The notes: generated by a model from the letters alone, not told the origin. DNA of 64,000 bases from Planctomycetota bacterium (GCA_028281765.1 JANQJF010000081.1:1-64000), one strand, 5' to 3'. Positions 18,101-26,332 are shown, counted from the stretch's first letter. Program-made: numbers and translations.

Positions 18101-18318
18101 CGCAGGCGCCTTCGGGCGAGGTTGCGGACGACGCCTCGGAGCCAGTTCGGCGACGGCGCTTCGGCCGGCTCGCGCGCCAGAGCCGCGGCATACGCGTCCT
18201 GCACGACATCGTCGGCCTCCTCGCTGCGACCGAGGATCGAGCGCGCGAGCGCGCGTAGCGCGCGCCCCTGGGCGTGCATGTCGCTCGACGTCGAGTTTCG
18301 ATCGGATGGCTGCGGCAT
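15151..18318 (-). CDS. ECF sigma factor fused to membrane segment and carboxypeptidase-regulatory-like repeats
   Basis: A 1055-residue fusion. Residues about 18-75 form sigma region 2 (ALARSILGRSEEADDVVQDAY) and about 110-165 region 4 (AIVLRFWHDLPPRAISKRLGMPVATVKTHL). A hydrophobic stretch at about 206-225 (LLAAAGVLICATFGIWAAWP) would cross the membrane. The remaining ~800 residues carry repeated beta-sandwich units of the carboxypeptidase-regulatory or SdrD-B type, with GRVVDEDGQPLEGVQV-like starts (for example CKVTGRIVDTLSGGPALG, VALCGRVTTPDGTPVSGVEV, DPVTGRVVDEDGQPLEGVQV). This makes a tethered sigma factor with an extracytoplasmic sensor or structural part on one chain. No anti-sigma gene is adjacent. 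The ATG at 18318 was chosen because sigma homology starts soon after it. I am sure of the domain types and less sure of the topology. Confidence 0.85.
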   Translation of the reverse strand: MPQPSDRNSTSSDMHAQGRALRALARSILGRSEEADDVVQDAYAAALAREPAEAPSPNWLRGVVRNLARRRLRDRATRRRYESATEPDANAIPTDEVVATVHMHRELADAVLALADPYRTAIVLRFWHDLPPRAISKRLGMPVATVKTHLQRGLATLEAKFDRRYGDRRSWLLALVPIARPRNWAAFGTGTPIAVTAALLTMNTKHLLAAAGVLICATFGIWAAWPPPDTTATPATDAELPVALDATVGGEPAAEDAAANGDDTAATSTASERSRVADGSPRCKVTGRIVDTLSGGPALGATLRLANFTPFEKYPDRATTADEDGRFELEVPLAASGWIFYRFALASAPERATTEVRIDSDVQQTITDGVLDLGTIELVRGVALSGRVFEHDGRPLDSAAELIVWDPSRIGSSVSMYQGRVLGSTEDDGRIALDERLAPNPRGVLMLTAIAENGIGWTRLGVAPEQEDLPPVEITLQPSGRVAARIVDTQGEPIAGASVTTVPHFLPIGLAPMWPEKWARSATPPLPSIAALFRRSTDSEGRVVFPTLPLPTGQSVRDANRHQGHERNYIVAAHAKGYLRNEATVRPSEDGPSDDETAEVEIVLDVRREVALCGRVTTPDGTPVSGVEVRGNGVDISCVSDDEGRYELESHAHHRAAHLLAEGPNHPRVFVRIPIPDTGDTVEHDIVVERRDPVTGRVVDEDGQPLEGVQVMLGIHKGVHYESEPEQTGPDGRFSFPNAVASHDDLWVTPPAPRTRWAPFTERTVTQRDGLTITLRRVSGDLADLRVEVVDGATGAPAPPGEVELWPLRGSERDFSQPSPRPQIAVGEITAPALREGRYRLVVRATDGRRGEREIEVDADNDKPIRLELWEPASVVCTLDTSHLSADDIASLGTMLVLLRPSHEQSYVVDKNGDPLPFTPNTGMLRLGKTESFRLVRVTPNTPLSLEVAGSDFFGEVRFTAKPRTETRVTMRPVRPGTIRFAPPSGHDEGQMEIAIEDGSGTWRTISTHGRKIRRPPGTVRWRLRFWPNDADEALEHAGTTTVETGATTKVAWPR

Positions 18319-18529
18319 CGAAGATCCGTTCCGTGGAGACCCGAATCGGACTCGGGAATTCCGGCCGAGGATGCGCCCCGTGCCGGATGTGGAGAACACT
18401 CCACGAGTGGTGCGGGTTGCGAACTTCTCACGCTTGCCTGCACCTTGGCCCCCGCGATACAGTTGCGGGTGGTCACGGGGCCTTGCGGCCCCACATCTTG
18501 TATCAGGGCGGTCCAATTTGAACTCTCCG

Positions 18530-20275
18530 ATGGAGAGCGCGGTGCGCGGCAGCACGGGCGTCGGGTCTCGTACCCAAAACGCCTGGTCGCTCGCACCGAT
18601 CGCGATCAGCGTCTTCCTCCTCGCGGCGTTGACGGCCTTCCGCTTGCGCGGCGGCGTGAGTGGGGACAGCGGTGTCCTCGCTGCGCCGGTGGTCTGGTTC
18701 TACGAGCTGTTCGGGTTCGAACCGGCGTTCATGTGCAGCTTGCTCGTGCTCGCGTGGAGTTCGATCTGGTTCCTCACGGGACGCGTCGATCGGCCGGGTG
18801 CGCGCATCGGCCGTGTGTTCGCGCTGACGTTGTGTCTCGCGATTTTGGTCAACCTACGCGCGGACGGATCGACGCCGTTGCACGGTGGTGAGCTCGGGGC
18901 GTTCTTCGCGACGCGCCTGCACTCCGTCTTCGGTTTCGTGCTGAGCACGCTCGTCGTCTCCGTCGCGGCGATCGTGATGCTGTTCAAGGCGACCGACAAC
19001 TTCTTCCTTCGCTACTTCGAAGGACTCGGTCGATTCCGGGACGCGAACGACCAGACGGGCGTCGAGACGCAGGCGGTCGACGAGCTGCAGTCGCTGCGCC
19101 TGTCTTCGCCGGAGGCCAAACCGCGCGCGATCGAACGGGGCGGCGTGCGTCTGCTCGGACCCGAGCCCCGTGTGCGTCGAGACTTCGACGTCGAGATCGA
19201 GGCCGAGGCGCCGGCGCCCGTCGTCGCAGAGGCGCCTGAAGTCGAGGAGACGGCGGCCGTCGAAGACGATGACGTCGAAGCCGTCGACGACCGCGCCGCC
19301 GTCGCCGCGGCGCTGGAGGCGGCCGAGCAGGTCTTCGAAGAGACCGAGGGAGTCGAGGACGAGGAGTCCGACGTCGAGGACGAAGAGGACTACGACGAAC
19401 ACGAAGTCGAGGAAGAGGTCGACGAAGACGTCGAGGAACACGAAGTCGACGACGCGGAAGAGGAGTACGAAGACGGCGACGTCGACGAGGAGTACGAAGC
19501 CGAAGAGGAAGACGAGGAAGAAGAAGACGAGGAAGAGGAGGAAGACGAAGACGTCGACGAAGAAGAAGAAGTCGAGGACGACGAATTCGAGTACGAGGAA
19601 GACGAAGACGAAGACGAAGACGAGGCCGAGGAGGTCGACGAGGAGATCGAGCACGAAGAGGTCGTGCTTGACGCCGACGACGCCGACGACGCCGACTACG
19701 AGGACGCCGAGGTCGAAGTCGAAGAAGTCGAACTCGAAACCGAAGACGCGGACGCCGAAGTCCCGGACGAGGTTCGCGAACCGGTGACCCCGCCGCTGTT
19801 CGCCGAGCTGCTGCCGCCGCACGCGGATGCGGAGTCGGTCGACGAACAGCCCGCTGCCGAGCCCGAGGTTCCGGAACCGGACGTCCCGGAGCCGGAACGG
19901 ACACCCGTCCAGGCCGAGGCCGAACACGAGGCCGAGCTCGTCGAGGACTCCCGAGAGGCCGAAGAGGTCGCCGCCGTGGACGAGCCGATCGTCGAGCTGC
20001 CGTCCGTGCCTCCCGTTGCGCCCGAGAATCGCCAGTCCGGACTCTTCGGCAGCGCCGCCGGGGACGACGAACTCGTCGACGACGCGGCTCGGCTGGTGCT
20101 CGAGTATCGGCGCGCGAGCGCGAACTTCCTGCGGAGGCGACTGCGCATTTCGATCGACGAGGCGACCGAGGTCCTCGGGGAGCTGTCACGCCGTGGCGTG
20201 ATCGAGTGCGAGCCGGGCGCCGGCAACGGGCGGGTCCTCATGGATCTCGAGACGTGGGAGGCCAGCCGCGGCTGA
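18530..20275 (+). CDS. FtsK-like membrane protein with gamma domain but no motor
   Basis: A 581-residue protein built like FtsK at both ends. Residues about 15-160 hold four hydrophobic segments with an FtsK-type arrangement, including a GGELGAFFATRLHSVFGFVL stretch before the last one. Residues about 272-408 are a near-continuous Glu/Asp run, followed by a Pro/Glu-rich linker. Residues about 512-578 (DELVDDAARLVLEYRRASANF to RVLMDLETWEASRG) resemble the FtsK gamma winged helix and align in layout with the end of the true FtsK at 9190. No Walker A or B and no alpha/beta motor are present between them. It may bind orienting sites and anchor or regulate FtsK at the septum. A small GC-rich hairpin (18477-18492) lies in the divergent leader. 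dnaB follows. Confidence 0.75.
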   Translation: MESAVRGSTGVGSRTQNAWSLAPIAISVFLLAALTAFRLRGGVSGDSGVLAAPVVWFYELFGFEPAFMCSLLVLAWSSIWFLTGRVDRPGARIGRVFALTLCLAILVNLRADGSTPLHGGELGAFFATRLHSVFGFVLSTLVVSVAAIVMLFKATDNFFLRYFEGLGRFRDANDQTGVETQAVDELQSLRLSSPEAKPRAIERGGVRLLGPEPRVRRDFDVEIEAEAPAPVVAEAPEVEETAAVEDDDVEAVDDRAAVAAALEAAEQVFEETEGVEDEESDVEDEEDYDEHEVEEEVDEDVEEHEVDDAEEEYEDGDVDEEYEAEEEDEEEEDEEEEEDEDVDEEEEVEDDEFEYEEDEDEDEDEAEEVDEEIEHEEVVLDADDADDADYEDAEVEVEEVELETEDADAEVPDEVREPVTPPLFAELLPPHADAESVDEQPAAEPEVPEPDVPEPERTPVQAEAEHEAELVEDSREAEEVAAVDEPIVELPSVPPVAPENRQSGLFGSAAGDDELVDDAARLVLEYRRASANFLRRRLRISIDEATEVLGELSRRGVIECEPGAGNGRVLMDLETWEASRG

Positions 20276-20571
20276 GCCTCGACGGCCGCTGGTTGAACAA
20301 CTCTCCCAGGCTCTCCACAGCGCTCCACATTCCTGCGCCTTGCAAGTCTCCGTTGGTTGGCTACGACAAGGGGCCCGATCGTGGGACCGCGTGGTGTCGT
20401 CGTGTCGTCGCGCCTCGAGATCCCTCCCTCGTCGTGGTTTCGCGCTACGATGTGGGATCCCCGTGGTCGGGGGTACGCCGTGCATCTTGCGCAGTCCGGA
20501 TGCTGGTTGACGGCGGAGTGGTGCGCGTCGCGCGTGCAGGACTGCAGTGGCGGTATTGGGAGTGATGATCG
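20276..20571. other. 296-base gap between the FtsK-like gene and dnaB
   Basis: I find no gene and no clear terminator. A TACGAT hexamer at 20446-20451 could be a -10 element for dnaB, but no matching -35 is visible. The composition is slightly less GC-rich than the flanking genes. Confidence 0.35.
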
Positions 20572-21924
20572 ATGGATGAATTCGTCGCGCAGGACGTCAT
20601 GCGGAGCCTGCCGCAGAACCGCGAGGCGGAACGTTCGGTGCTCGGTGCGTGCCTCATCGACCCGCAGGTGATCTCCGACGTGTCGCAGGCCGTGCGGGCC
20701 GAAGACTTCTACGTTCCGCAGCACCAGCTGGTGTTCCAGGCGATCATCGACATCTACGACAAGACCGCGGACGCGGACCCGATCAGCGTCGGGGAAGCGC
20801 TGTCCCGGCAGGGCTTCCTCGAGGAGGCCGGTGGCCGGGATGCCCTGCTCGACTTCGCGGCGTGCGTCGTGTCGGGATCGAGCGCGATCTACCACGCGGA
20901 GATCGTCCGCGAGAAGGCGATCCAGCGCAAAGTCCTCGAGGTCTGCGCCGAGGTCAGCCAGATGGCCGCCGAGAACAGCGCGGACGCGAAGCAGCTGCTC
21001 GACGAAGCCGAGCGCCGCATCTTCGAGATCGCGCGCATGAACGTCGCGTCCGAGATCGCGGGCATCGAGCAGATCCTGCAGGAGACGTTCGAGCGCATCG
21101 ACTTCTTCCGTTCGCAGGCCGGTGAGCCGACGGGCCTGATCACGGGCTACGACGACTTCGACCAGATGACCGGCGGCCTCCAGCAGGGCGAGCTGTTGAT
21201 CCTCGCGGCGCGCCCCTCGATGGGAAAGACGTCGTTCGCGCTCAACCTCGCCGAGCGCGTCAGTCGCCGGCAGAAGGCCGTCGTCATCTTCAGCCTCGAA
21301 ATGGCCTCGCAGCAGGTCATCTCGAACATGCTGTGCGGCGCGTCGCAGGTCGACGGCCAGTCGGTGCGTTCCGGTCGACTCACCGACCAGGAGTACAAGC
21401 GGCTGCAGGACGAGGCGGCGCGACTCTACGAGTCGCCGATCTTCGTCGATGACATGCCGGGCCTGACGCCGACGACGCTGCGCGCGAAGTGTCGGCGTCT
21501 GAAGCAGAAGCACGACATCCAGATGGTGATCATCGACTACCTGCAGCTCATGAGCACGGGGCGTCGGGAGGAGAGCCGTCAGCAGGAGATCTCGACGATC
21601 TCACGATCGATGAAGGGCCTGGCTCGCGAGCTTTCGATCCCGGTCATCGCGCTCTCGCAGCTCAATCGCGACGTCGAGTCTCGCGAAGACCACAAGCCTC
21701 GCATGAGTGACCTGCGTGAATCGGGCGCGATCGAGCAGGACGCCGACGTCATCATGCTTCTGCACCGTGAGGAGTACTTCAAACCCACCGAGGAGAACCG
21801 AGGACTCGCGCAGTTGATCATCGCCAAGCAGCGAAACGGCCCGACCGGGCAGGTGACGCTGCGGTTCTTCCGTGAGTACATGCGCTTTGAGAACTTCACG
21901 CGCCGCGCCGAACCGATCGCGTAG
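20572..21924 (+). CDS. dnaB: Replicative DNA helicase DnaB
   Basis: A 450-residue helicase, normal length and without an intein. The N-terminal domain begins LPQNREAERSVLGACLIDP, the linker follows, and the RecA-like domain starts near residue 188 with GLITGYDDFDQMTGGLQQGE. Walker A is ARPSMGKT (213-220). Walker B lies in MVIIDYLQLM, and the SQLNRDVE and SDLRESGAIEQDADV motifs are present. It forms the hexameric ring that unwinds DNA ahead of the fork. The 3' end overlaps the proposed bamA start by 53 bases, so the two are likely on one message. A weak GGGAG lies upstream of the ATG. Confidence 0.96.
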   Translation: MDEFVAQDVMRSLPQNREAERSVLGACLIDPQVISDVSQAVRAEDFYVPQHQLVFQAIIDIYDKTADADPISVGEALSRQGFLEEAGGRDALLDFAACVVSGSSAIYHAEIVREKAIQRKVLEVCAEVSQMAAENSADAKQLLDEAERRIFEIARMNVASEIAGIEQILQETFERIDFFRSQAGEPTGLITGYDDFDQMTGGLQQGELLILAARPSMGKTSFALNLAERVSRRQKAVVIFSLEMASQQVISNMLCGASQVDGQSVRSGRLTDQEYKRLQDEAARLYESPIFVDDMPGLTPTTLRAKCRRLKQKHDIQMVIIDYLQLMSTGRREESRQQEISTISRSMKGLARELSIPVIALSQLNRDVESREDHKPRMSDLRESGAIEQDADVIMLLHREEYFKPTEENRGLAQLIIAKQRNGPTGQVTLRFFREYMRFENFTRRAEPIA

Positions 21925-24484
21925 ACGCGGCGGCGCGTGGCTCGCGTGGTTCGTCTGCGCGATCGCGTGGGCCTGCGCGTCGAACGACCGACTCGTGGCC
22001 GCGGTGCAACCACCGCCGGCCGCGCAGGACCCGGAACGCCAGGATCCGGACCGCCAGGATCCGGAACCCCAGGATCCGGACCGTCCGACCCAGCATCCCG
22101 ACGAGGGCAAGATCGTTCGGGCGATCCGCATCGAGCCCGACGTCGAGTACGCGAACAGCCTCGTGCGCATCCTGCGCACGCGCGTCGACGAGCCGTTGCG
22201 GCGCGCGACGATCGCCGAAGACCTGAACAACCTCTGGCGTCTGCGGCAGATCCGCGCGACGGTCGAGCTGGACGACGCCGACGGCGGCGTCGTCGTGATC
22301 TTCGTCATCGACGAGCAGCGCGCGTTCGATCGCTTCGAGTTCCGGGGGCTCGACGACATGTCCGAGCGCGAGGTGATGACGCTGCTCGGTATCTCGAAGG
22401 GGCAGCGCATCAACCGCGTTGCGGCCGAGAAGCACTGGCTGACGTTGCGCGATCGCTATCAGCGCAACGGGTTCGCGTTCGTCAACGGGCGGATCGACGA
22501 GGATCCGGATCGCAGCGTGCTGACGCTCTACGTCGACGAGGGTCCGAAGGTCACCGTCGACCAGGTGTGGTTCCGCGGCAACCGAGCGTTCCCGTCGTGG
22601 GCGTTCTTGGGGCTCATGCAGAACCTCAAGGGCAGCTCCGGCATGAAGAGCCGAGACCGCTTCTTGTCGAACGCGCCCTACTCGCAGGAGATCGTAGAGG
22701 AGGATCTCGATCGCCTGCGGTTCTTCTATCGCAAGCAGGGCTACCGCGACGCGCGCGTCGAGCTCGCGTCGGTGGACTTCAGCCGGCATCACGACTCGGT
22801 CCAGCTGACGATCCGCATCGTCGAGGGGCGTCGATATCGGATCGGCAAGGTGTCCGTCGAGGCGATCCTCGAGGACGGCTCCGAGGATCCCGATCCGCTC
22901 TACCCGAGTGAGGAGGTGCTCGAGGCGCTGTCGATCGAGGTAGGGGACTACTTCGACCAGGACCGCGTCGACCTCGACAAGATCGCGATCGAGGAGTTCT
23001 ACGGTTCGCGGGGCCACCCCTCGACCACGACGGGCGTGACCGACGGCTTCTTCCTGCCCGAGCCGGTCGAAGTCTTCGACACCGAGAAGGCCGAGATCGA
23101 GATCGTGTTCCAAGTGATCGAAGGATCGCCCAAGAAGCTGCGCGACGTGGTCATTCGGGGCAACACGGAGACCAAAGACTTCGTTGTGAGACGCAAGGTC
23201 TTCCTGTTTCCCGGTGAGGTCCTCGACACGACGAAGATCGACAAGTCGATCCGCGTGCTGAACTCGCTGCGCTACTTCCAGGACGTCAGCGATCCGGTCG
23301 GCGTGCGCTACGAGCTGCTGCCGGTCCAGGACGACCCGGATGCGCTCGATCTCGCGATCGACGTGCAGGAGGGCGACACCGGGCAGTTCCTGTGGGGCGC
23401 CGGTGTCAGCACCGCGTCCGGCGTCGTCGGTCGCTTCGTGTTCAGCAAGCGCAACTTCGACATCGGTCGTCTGCCGACATCCGCGAACCCGATCGAGGCC
23501 GTGCGCCAGATCGCGCGCGGTGAGGCATTCCACGGCGGCGGCCAAAACCTCGAGCTGATGCTCGCGCCCGGCACCGAGATCAGCCTGTTCCAGGTGTCGT
23601 TCTTCGACCCGGACATCTTCAGCCGCCACTTCGACACGATCGGGATGCGCGTCAATGGCTTCCGCCGCCTGCAGTTCCTCGACTCGTTCGACATGGACGC
23701 GTTGGGTGCGGGTATCTCGATCAACCGCGCCTTCACCGAGGAGTTCGACGTCGGGATCAGCGTGCGTCAGGAAACCGTCGAGGTGCGTGGCGTCGACCCG
23801 AACGCGCCGACGATCGTGTTCGACGCCGAGGGCAGCACCGAGATGCGCGGCGTCGGTCTCAACGTCGTCTACCAGGACGTCGACGACTTCCTGACGCCGA
23901 CCGACGGCTATCGCATGCGCGGCTACGGCGAAGTCGTCGGGGGCCCGTTCGGCGGCGACACGAGTTTCTACCGCCTCGGCGCGAGCTATCAGCGCTACCT
24001 GCCGCTGCACCGCGACGCGCGCGGCCGCGCGCACGTGTTCCACCTACGCACGCGCTTCGACTACGGCAAGGCGTTCGACGAGGACGAGGACCTGTTCCTC
24101 ACGCAGCGCTTCTACATGGGCGGCAGCACGCTGCGTGGCTTCGACCAGCGCCGCGCGGGTCCGTCGCAGTTCGGCGAGCCGCTCGGTGGAGAAGTGCGGG
24201 GACTCGCGACGGTCGAGTACGTGTTCCCGCTCGTGTCGACGCGTCGCGAGCGCGGGCTACGCGAGACTGAGATGCTGCGCGGCGTCGTGTTCTCGGATCT
24301 CGGCGTGCTCGGTCTGGACATCGAGGACGACGAACTCGGCAAGCCGCGATTGAGTGTCGGCATCGGCGTACGGATCTTCGTGCCGGTGTTCGAGGTGCCG
24401 ATCGCGTTGGATTTGGGTTGGCCGGTTCTGGATCAGGACACGGACCAGCAGCGGCAGTTCTTCTTCAGCTTGTCGCACTTCTAG
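21872..24484 (+). CDS. bamA: Outer membrane protein assembly factor BamA (Omp85)
   Basis: An 870-residue Omp85 protein. An Arg-rich start and hydrophobic WLAWFVCAIAWACAS form a signal peptide. A short Gln-Asp-Pro repeat linker follows (22025-22084). Successive POTRA domains occupy about residues 75-420 (for example GVVVIFVIDEQRAFDRFEFRG and KKLRDVVIRGNTETKDFVVRR). The C-terminal half is a 16-strand type barrel with the GGSTLRGFDQRR motif (VRGF-like lid loop) and a terminal Phe. It inserts beta-barrel proteins into the outer membrane. The start is uncertain: GTG at 21872 is the only start in frame that keeps the signal peptide, and it lies inside dnaB. Its presence supports a diderm envelope. 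Confidence 0.88.
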   Translation: MSTCALRTSRAAPNRSRRRGGAWLAWFVCAIAWACASNDRLVAAVQPPPAAQDPERQDPDRQDPEPQDPDRPTQHPDEGKIVRAIRIEPDVEYANSLVRILRTRVDEPLRRATIAEDLNNLWRLRQIRATVELDDADGGVVVIFVIDEQRAFDRFEFRGLDDMSEREVMTLLGISKGQRINRVAAEKHWLTLRDRYQRNGFAFVNGRIDEDPDRSVLTLYVDEGPKVTVDQVWFRGNRAFPSWAFLGLMQNLKGSSGMKSRDRFLSNAPYSQEIVEEDLDRLRFFYRKQGYRDARVELASVDFSRHHDSVQLTIRIVEGRRYRIGKVSVEAILEDGSEDPDPLYPSEEVLEALSIEVGDYFDQDRVDLDKIAIEEFYGSRGHPSTTTGVTDGFFLPEPVEVFDTEKAEIEIVFQVIEGSPKKLRDVVIRGNTETKDFVVRRKVFLFPGEVLDTTKIDKSIRVLNSLRYFQDVSDPVGVRYELLPVQDDPDALDLAIDVQEGDTGQFLWGAGVSTASGVVGRFVFSKRNFDIGRLPTSANPIEAVRQIARGEAFHGGGQNLELMLAPGTEISLFQVSFFDPDIFSRHFDTIGMRVNGFRRLQFLDSFDMDALGAGISINRAFTEEFDVGISVRQETVEVRGVDPNAPTIVFDAEGSTEMRGVGLNVVYQDVDDFLTPTDGYRMRGYGEVVGGPFGGDTSFYRLGASYQRYLPLHRDARGRAHVFHLRTRFDYGKAFDEDEDLFLTQRFYMGGSTLRGFDQRRAGPSQFGEPLGGEVRGLATVEYVFPLVSTRRERGLRETEMLRGVVFSDLGVLGLDIEDDELGKPRLSVGIGVRIFVPVFEVPIALDLGWPVLDQDTDQQRQFFFSLSHF
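22025..22084 (+). repeat. Four 15-base tandem repeats inside bamA
   Basis: Four consecutive 15-base units encode QDPER, QDPDR, QDPEP and QDPDR. Three of the units contain GGATCC. They sit between the signal peptide and the first POTRA domain and would be a flexible spacer whose copy number could vary. Confidence 0.85.
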
Positions 24485-24702
24485 TCAACGTCTGGGCCCA
24501 GGGGTATCGCGACGATTCGTGGACAGGGGGACCGGCGACGGCGGTGGTCCCGCGTGGGCCGAACCGGTGGCGCTACTCATCCAGTGGCGGCAACGTGCGG
24601 ACGATGGACTTCACCGACGTGGTGTTCACTGTGGTTGTGATCGTGTAGCTCTTGCCGCTCATGGCGTTCGCTGCCGAGGTCGAGAACGCGCGGTTGGGTC
24701 AG
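24485..24702. other. Gap between bamA and the DUF1963 gene
   Basis: No convincing gene. A 15-codon open frame beginning at 24603 (MDFTDVVFTVVVIV) is too short to support. The composition drifts toward that of the following low-GC gene. The stretch may be degraded sequence. Confidence 0.35.
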
Positions 24703-25593
24703 CTAGGTGAAGGAATGCGCGAAGCGAATCGCTCCGGCATCATCGATGTAGATCGATAGGAACCCCTCTCCCCACGAACTGAACTCGTCCCTGCGCTTCT
24801 GCCAGTGCGCTCGTTCGGTCTTGTCGTCGGGCACGTTCCCCGGGAAGGGGTCCGCGCAATCTACAGAGGGGTAGGGCGTGTCGTGTCTCGGCCAGATCGC
24901 GCAGAGCTGCCCCAGGAACCGATGCCCAGCTGGGACTTTCGCCCAGGCGCTTTGCGCGTCGTACACGTGTCCGCCGATCTTCGTAGCCGGGGCAACCATC
25001 GGGATCTCATTGCCGTCTTCGTCAATCGCCTCGAGTCGATCGAGCGTGCGACAGCGGACTCCGTGAAGAATGGAGTTGCTGAACGGATCTGCGCATTGCG
25101 AGGCCGCGTCGACGCGTGGTCGATCATCCACGGTTGTCCACACTCCTCGAAAGCACTCCCGTTCCCAAAGCTTGCAGTCGAGCGTGTCGTAGAGGTCGAG
25201 GAACTGGAAGACCATGAGAACGTCGCCGGCGGTCTCGCCGATCAGATCTCGAGAGTCGCGAAAGTCGATCTGACCTAGGAACGAGCCAGGACAGTCCATG
25301 TGAACCGGCCATGGTTCATCGGCCGGCAAGTAGGGCAAGCCACCGAGCCGCGTAATGGCCGGGTCTTCGGGCATGCCGCGAGACCAGACGAAGAGATCCG
25401 TTTCGACAGCGTTCGAGCTCGTGGCCAGGAACTCGTCGACCAGTCTCAGATACACAGCGAGGTCGTACGGCCCGGAGATCAGATACCTGTAGCCGTCGTT
25501 GGTTGGAACATGGGCGAGCAGCGCTTCGCGGTCGATGCTCGCGTGCGCTCGGTTTGCGGTAGCTCGCGCGAATGGTGGAAGCGTGTAGGTCAT
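24703..25593 (-). CDS. DUF1963 (YwqG-like) protein
   Basis: A 296-residue cytoplasmic protein. The segment TRLGGLPYLPADEPWPVHMD followed by SFLGQIDF is the recognisable DUF1963/YwqG signature, and the C-terminal region resembles the rest of that fold. The biochemical function of the family is unknown; it often appears in defence- or toxin-associated loci. A strong GGAGG Shine-Dalgarno sequence precedes the ATG, unlike most genes here, and the coding sequence is visibly less GC-rich with more mixed third positions. Both suggest recent acquisition. It is followed on the same strand by nothing coherent, and upstream by an unrelated small gene. Confidence 0.7.
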   Translation of the reverse strand: MTYTLPPFARATANRAHASIDREALLAHVPTNDGYRYLISGPYDLAVYLRLVDEFLATSSNAVETDLFVWSRGMPEDPAITRLGGLPYLPADEPWPVHMDCPGSFLGQIDFRDSRDLIGETAGDVLMVFQFLDLYDTLDCKLWERECFRGVWTTVDDRPRVDAASQCADPFSNSILHGVRCRTLDRLEAIDEDGNEIPMVAPATKIGGHVYDAQSAWAKVPAGHRFLGQLCAIWPRHDTPYPSVDCADPFPGNVPDDKTERAHWQKRRDEFSSWGEGFLSIYIDDAGAIRFAHSFT

Positions 25594-25636
25594 GACCTCC
25601 TGCCCATCGAGTCGGGACTCACGAAGCGGCGTTTGC

Positions 25637-26257
25637 TCAGATCACCGCGTAGAACTGCGGTTCCAACCGTAGCCGCTTCACCGTGCCCCGACTCCCCTCG
25701 ACCTCCGCCTCCTTTGCGACCCCTGCAAACCGGATCGTCCCCTCGAACTGGGTCGCCTGTTTCGGCGCGAGCACGAGACACTCGGATCCGCGCTTCGCCT
25801 TGCCGAGCTCGTAGACCGTGTAGTAGTCCGTCGTCGGCACCGGCATCAGTGACGTGACCTTCCCGGTTTGGATCGGGATGAAGATCATCCCCGTGACCTC
25901 GACGTCGTCGAAAAGTCTCACTTCCCCCTCGACGACGTAGCAATTGCCCGCCTTTGCTTTCGCGGCGAAGTCCCGGGGCGTCAGGGACTCCGGCTGGTAG
26001 CGGTCGAACCACTTGCGCGCCTTCGGGCCGAGTGCCGAGCGGATGCGGCTTTGCTCCGTGTCCTTCAGGTCCGAGGTGGCGAGCGCGAGGAACAGCGCCG
26101 CGGTCTGACTGCCGCCGAGGATCCCGGCCGCCTTCTTGAGCTCGGCGGCGGTGATCTGCTGGTCGTCCGCGGCCGTGAAGAGGTTGTAGAACCGGCCGCC
26201 GTTGTCGAGGGAGCGCATCGCGCCCGAGATCGTCTTGTAGGGCTCGATCTTTCGCAC
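25637..26257 (-). CDS. Hypothetical protein, 206 residues
   Basis: I do not recognise a family. The proposed start is a GTG at 26257, giving VRKIEPYKTISGAMRSLDNGGRFYNLF. The frame continues upstream, but that part is antisense to hutH and not protein-like. The N-terminal half is helical (ITAAELKKAAGILGGSQTAALFLALA). The C-terminal half is beta-rich with aromatic and charged residues, including VEVTGMIFIPIQTGKVTSL and TDYYTVYELG. No signal peptide or membrane segment is visible. It is divergent from hutH with a 75-base gap, so a cytosolic house-keeping or regulatory role is possible but unsupported. Confidence 0.65.
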   Translation of the reverse strand: MRKIEPYKTISGAMRSLDNGGRFYNLFTAADDQQITAAELKKAAGILGGSQTAALFLALATSDLKDTEQSRIRSALGPKARKWFDRYQPESLTPRDFAAKAKAGNCYVVEGEVRLFDDVEVTGMIFIPIQTGKVTSLMPVPTTDYYTVYELGKAKRGSECLVLAPKQATQFEGTIRFAGVAKEAEVEGSRGTVKRLRLEPQFYAVI

Positions 26258-26296
26258 GGGGCGAGGGTAGCGGGAGCCGGGCCCGGAATTCACGCG

Positions 26297-26325
26297 TTGG
26301 CGGCCTGGAAGTGCGTTCGTAAGAT
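26297..26325 (+). promoter_or_regulatory. Candidate hutH promoter
   Basis: TTGGCG (26297-26302), a 17-base spacer, TAAGAT (26320-26325), then the ATG after seven bases. Spacing is ideal for sigma-70, and transcription would begin at or next to the start codon. No Shine-Dalgarno sequence is present. Confidence 0.5.
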
Positions 26326-26332
26326 TCCGGCG

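Noticed and set aside
20572-21924. Intein in dnaB
   Set aside because: The gene has normal length and continuous helicase motifs.
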